Of a DNA stretch of 64,000 bases, positions 61,190-64,000 are shown piece after piece. A program made the position numbers and the translations under genes. This stretch comes from Pusillimonas minor (GTDB taxonomy: Bacteria; Pseudomonadota; Gammaproteobacteria; Burkholderiales; Burkholderiaceae_B), in assembly GCF_014237865.1 (NCBI RefSeq), contig NZ_JACJUU010000001.1, positions 434,001-498,000 of the forward strand. The letters are read 5' to 3'. The number at the start of each line of letters is the position of its first letter. The stretch's first letter is position 1. The notes beneath the pieces were generated by a model. It was not told the DNA's origin. It ran no database searches and worked only from the letters and a program-made list of their open reading frames with translations.

Positions 61190-64000
61190 AGTCGGCCACT
61201 ACTACGCTGACCAAAAGGACGATTACTACAGCCGGGATGGCAACTCGGCCCAGTGGCAAGGACAAGGTGCCGCTCAGATAGGGCTAGAAGGCAACATTAC
61301 CCAAGAAAGTTTCACCGCTGCGCTCAAGGGTGACTTCGGCCCAAATGTCACCCTTGCCAAATCGATCCGAAAAGACGCTAAGTCTCGGGCCGGAGAAGAC
61401 CTAACGTTCTCAGCGCCAAAATCAGTGAGTATTCAGGCGCTGATTGGTAAAGACAGCAAAGTGCTTGAAGCGCATGACCATGCTGTTCAAAAAGCGCTGG
61501 AATACCTCGAAAGCGAGCTGGTCAGGGCTCGCCAGAAAGTCGACGGCGTTACGACTTCAGAAAAAACAGCGAATATCATTGCTGCGAAGTTTCGACACGA
61601 AACAGCACGCCCTTCCAAAGAAGATCATGCCGACCCGCAGCTTCATACCCATACCATCATCATGAATGCCACCCGCCGTGCGGACGGCAAATGGGTCTCT
61701 GTGGCGAATGAGCAAATTTTCCAAAACAAGAAACTGCTGGACACAATCTACAAGAACGAAATGGCGGCGTATCTGGAAAGAGCTGGTTACGCCCTTCGCT
61801 ATGAAAAAGACAGTTTCGAGCTGGCCAATATCAGCCGCGAACAGATCGAATATTTTTCCAAACGGAGCATGTCGGTAGAAGCCGAGCTGGCCAAGATGGG
61901 CAAAACCCGTAAAACCGCCTCCCATGATCTAAAGCAAACCATTACCCTGGCCACACGAAACGCCAAACGCCCTGAAATCACCCGTGACGATTTACAAAAG
62001 GGATGGGAAAAAGAAGCCAAAGACCTGGGTATCGACTTTGCGGCCGCAAAACGACCGGTCGAATTCACCAAGCCTGGTCATGACAAAACAATGCCCGGCC
62101 AGCCCCACCCTTCTGCCACACCGGATGAAAAGCATCCAAACGCACCGAGCCCTGGGATTACCCCGGAATCACCTACAACTGTTAGCGACCAGCTTCAAAG
62201 CAGCATTGCCGACCAGTGCGTGGCATGGGCGATACGGCATCATGCCGAACGTGAGGCTGTCATTCGTAAGTCCGTCCTGACAGAACTGGCGCTCAATCAC
62301 AGCATGGGCACCGGCATATCGGTCAAGCACATTCAACTGGCCGTTGATCGCTCGCTCAAAGCCGGACATCTAATTCAAGGTGCCCACGTTTACCGCTCCA
62401 ACGATATCCCCGATATTGGTACCGCCCTATCGCGTGAAGAATGGGTCAAGCGCCTGGTACGAGAAGGCGCTACCCCGTCTGAAGCTCGCCAGAATGTACG
62501 ACGGGCGATCGCGACAGGAAGCCTTTTCCTTGATGAGGCACGGTATACGACACAGGCCGCACGGGAACGCGAAAAGCGAATTTTTCAGATCGAGCGTGAA
62601 GGTCGCGAAAAAGTTGAGGCCATCATGACACCAGACGTGATCAAGCAAAAATTAGCCGATAAAGGTCTCAAGCCTGGCCAACTGGCGGCCGCAGACCTGA
62701 TCCTGGGGACCAAGAACCGAATTATTGGCGTGCAGGGTCTTGCCGGTGTGGGCAAGTCTTTCATGCTCAACGAGGTCAAGAAAGTTATCGAGTCGGCTGA
62801 TTACACTGTTAAATCAGTCGCACCCTACGGAACGCAGGTTAAAGAGCTTCGCAGCCTTGGTGTAGAGGCCGTTACCGTAGCGTCTATGCTCGAAGCTAAA
62901 CAAGGTCGATTCAAACTCGATGGCAAAACGATCCTTGTGATTGACGAAGCCGGTGTTGTTCCAACCCGCCAAATGGAAAAGATCCTGAAACAGGCAGAAA
63001 GCACTGGCGCCCGTGTCGTTATGCTGGGCGATAAAGATCAAACTAAAGCCATTGAGGCCGGCAAGCCGATGCACCAGTTGCAAGATGAGGGCATGCAAAC
63101 AGCGCTCATGGGTGACATTGTTCGCCAAAAAGATCCTCTGCTTCGCAAGGCTGTCGAATTAGCGGCCCAGGGTCGGGCCTCTGAAGCGCTTCACATCATC
63201 CAGACCAAGTTAGATTCAGTACTGGAAATCAAAGAAAGCCCAGACCGATATACAGCAATGGCTGATCAATACGTGTCGCTCGATCAGGTAACCCGTAAAG
63301 ACACGCTGATCATTACCGGCACCAATGCATCACGAATTGCCCTGAACGACCTGGTGCATGACAAGCTTGGGCTCAAAGGCAAAGGTTTCGCGTTCTATCT
63401 GCATACACGTGTGGACACGACACAAGCACAACGACGGTCAGCGCGATATTACGAAGTGGGCACCATCATTCAACCCGAGCGTGACTATCGTAATGGCCTG
63501 CTTGCGGGCAATCAGTACAAAGTCATATCAGTTGACACGCAACTTAACCGCATTCAGGTTGCTCACCTGCAAACGGGGGTAACCGTCGAGTTCAACCCGT
63601 CGCGCACAACCAAACTGTCAATTTATGAACTTCGTCAATCTGAACTGAGCGCCGGCGATAGCGTACGCATCACCCGAAATGATGCCAAACTCGATCTGGT
63701 CAATGGCGAGCGCTACGAAGTGCTTGCCGTCACTCCCACCACCGTAACGATAGGAAAACGGGATGACAACGGGTCGATAACCCGGCGACTTATGCTTGAT
63801 GCCGACAAAACGCACCCTCTGCATATGGATTACGCTTACACCAGCACTGTGCACAGCGCCCAGGGTCTTACCGCAACGCAGGTCATCTTGAATCAGGAAA
63901 CGTACAGTCGGACCACCAAATCTGACGTTTTCTACGTGGCCATCTCACGCGCAAAAGAGAAAATCAGTGTCTACACTAACGACATGGCCAAGTTGCCGTT
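61149..64000 (+). CDS. MobF conjugative relaxase-helicase (TrwC/TraI-like), cut by right edge
   Basis: Nicks oriT, stays covalently on the 5' end and unwinds DNA for transfer. From MISLKTLHRGNANKVGHYYA, 950 residues are visible and the frame is open at the edge. Tyrosines fall at 18/19 and 26/27, matching the catalytic Y18 and Y26 of TrwC. The metal triad is in EDHADPQLHTHTIIMN (His160, His166, His168), with FRHETARP just before. The helicase half has Walker A LAGVGKSFML near residue 532 and Walker B ILVIDEAGVVPTRQ near 597. The TYTNDMAK-like end of the visible part is within the last helicase motifs. Confidence 0.95.
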   Translation, partial: MISLKTLHRGNANKVGHYYADQKDDYYSRDGNSAQWQGQGAAQIGLEGNITQESFTAALKGDFGPNVTLAKSIRKDAKSRAGEDLTFSAPKSVSIQALIGKDSKVLEAHDHAVQKALEYLESELVRARQKVDGVTTSEKTANIIAAKFRHETARPSKEDHADPQLHTHTIIMNATRRADGKWVSVANEQIFQNKKLLDTIYKNEMAAYLERAGYALRYEKDSFELANISREQIEYFSKRSMSVEAELAKMGKTRKTASHDLKQTITLATRNAKRPEITRDDLQKGWEKEAKDLGIDFAAAKRPVEFTKPGHDKTMPGQPHPSATPDEKHPNAPSPGITPESPTTVSDQLQSSIADQCVAWAIRHHAEREAVIRKSVLTELALNHSMGTGISVKHIQLAVDRSLKAGHLIQGAHVYRSNDIPDIGTALSREEWVKRLVREGATPSEARQNVRRAIATGSLFLDEARYTTQAAREREKRIFQIEREGREKVEAIMTPDVIKQKLADKGLKPGQLAAADLILGTKNRIIGVQGLAGVGKSFMLNEVKKVIESADYTVKSVAPYGTQVKELRSLGVEAVTVASMLEAKQGRFKLDGKTILVIDEAGVVPTRQMEKILKQAESTGARVVMLGDKDQTKAIEAGKPMHQLQDEGMQTALMGDIVRQKDPLLRKAVELAAQGRASEALHIIQTKLDSVLEIKESPDRYTAMADQYVSLDQVTRKDTLIITGTNASRIALNDLVHDKLGLKGKGFAFYLHTRVDTTQAQRRSARYYEVGTIIQPERDYRNGLLAGNQYKVISVDTQLNRIQVAHLQTGVTVEFNPSRTTKLSIYELRQSELSAGDSVRITRNDAKLDLVNGERYEVLAVTPTTVTIGKRDDNGSITRRLMLDADKTHPLHMDYAYTSTVHSAQGLTATQVILNQETYSRTTKSDVFYVAISRAKEKISVYTNDMAKLP

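Larger units (their letters stand above)
29662..64000. mobile_element. Conjugative element next to tRNA-Leu (right end beyond the window)
   Basis: Everything right of tRNA-Leu(UAA) is mobile DNA: thin-pilus operon, shufflon, VirB mating-pore genes, RepA with iterons, StbB-like protein, coupling protein and MobF relaxase. Almost all genes are on the plus strand, opposite to the chromosomal genes on the left. The replicon suggests an integrated conjugative plasmid or an ICE with its own replication. The left boundary is inferred; the right att site and integrase are not in view, and no direct copy of the tRNA end was noticed inside. Confidence 0.75.

Overview
The window looks like a chromosome of a betaproteobacterium in order Burkholderiales, most likely Alcaligenaceae (the Bordetella/Pusillimonas/Advenella group). 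The reasons are the qor-tpiA-secG-tRNA-Leu-nuo gene order, a Bordetella/Neisseria-type trimeric porin with a C-terminal Phe, and moderately high G+C. The family call is inference from protein resemblance; no search was run.

The first half (1-29,661) is ordinary chromosome, mostly on the minus strand. It holds the start of the respiratory complex I operon (nuoA-D, running off the left edge), a major porin, and a four-gene periplasmic iron cluster (imelysin, di-haem oxidoreductase, second imelysin, DUF1513 protein). Then come tRNA-Leu(GAG), secG, tpiA, a quinone oxidoreductase, tRNA-Ser(UGA), an amidohydrolase, and the two-gene carboxynorspermidine (spermidine) pathway. After these are a 1-Cys peroxiredoxin, two c-di-GMP enzymes, a five-gene peptide-type ABC importer, an FAD oxidoreductase, an MTA/SAH-nucleosidase-like gene and tRNA-Leu(UAA).

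Directly after tRNA-Leu(UAA) the strand bias flips and everything to the right edge is one conjugative element. It is ordered as follows: two unknown starter genes; an R64-type thin (type IVb) pilus operon pilL-N-M-O-P-Q-R-S, a PilT-like ATPase and pilV; a multi-cassette shufflon with eight 19-bp repeats and its recombinase rci; a VirB-type mating-pore operon (TrbM, VirB1-6, VirB8-11); a plasmid-type replicon (repA plus an iteron array with a DnaA box); an StbB-like stability gene; and the transfer DNA-processing pair, a TrwB/VirD4-like coupling protein and a TrwC-like MobF relaxase cut by the right edge. The far end and any integrase of the element lie outside the window, so I cannot tell an integrated plasmid from an ICE with a replicon.

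The most striking system is the shufflon (about 41.1-43.0 kb). One repeat inside pilV faces seven oppositely oriented repeats, each carrying its own silent C-terminal pilus-tip cassette on the minus strand. Any of the seven can be joined to pilV by a single inversion, so the element can switch among eight tip adhesins. The recombinase has a complete catalytic set and ends in a HicB-like domain. Working together, the thin pilus with a switchable tip probably selects recipient cells, the VirB pore exports DNA, and the coupling protein and relaxase supply it.
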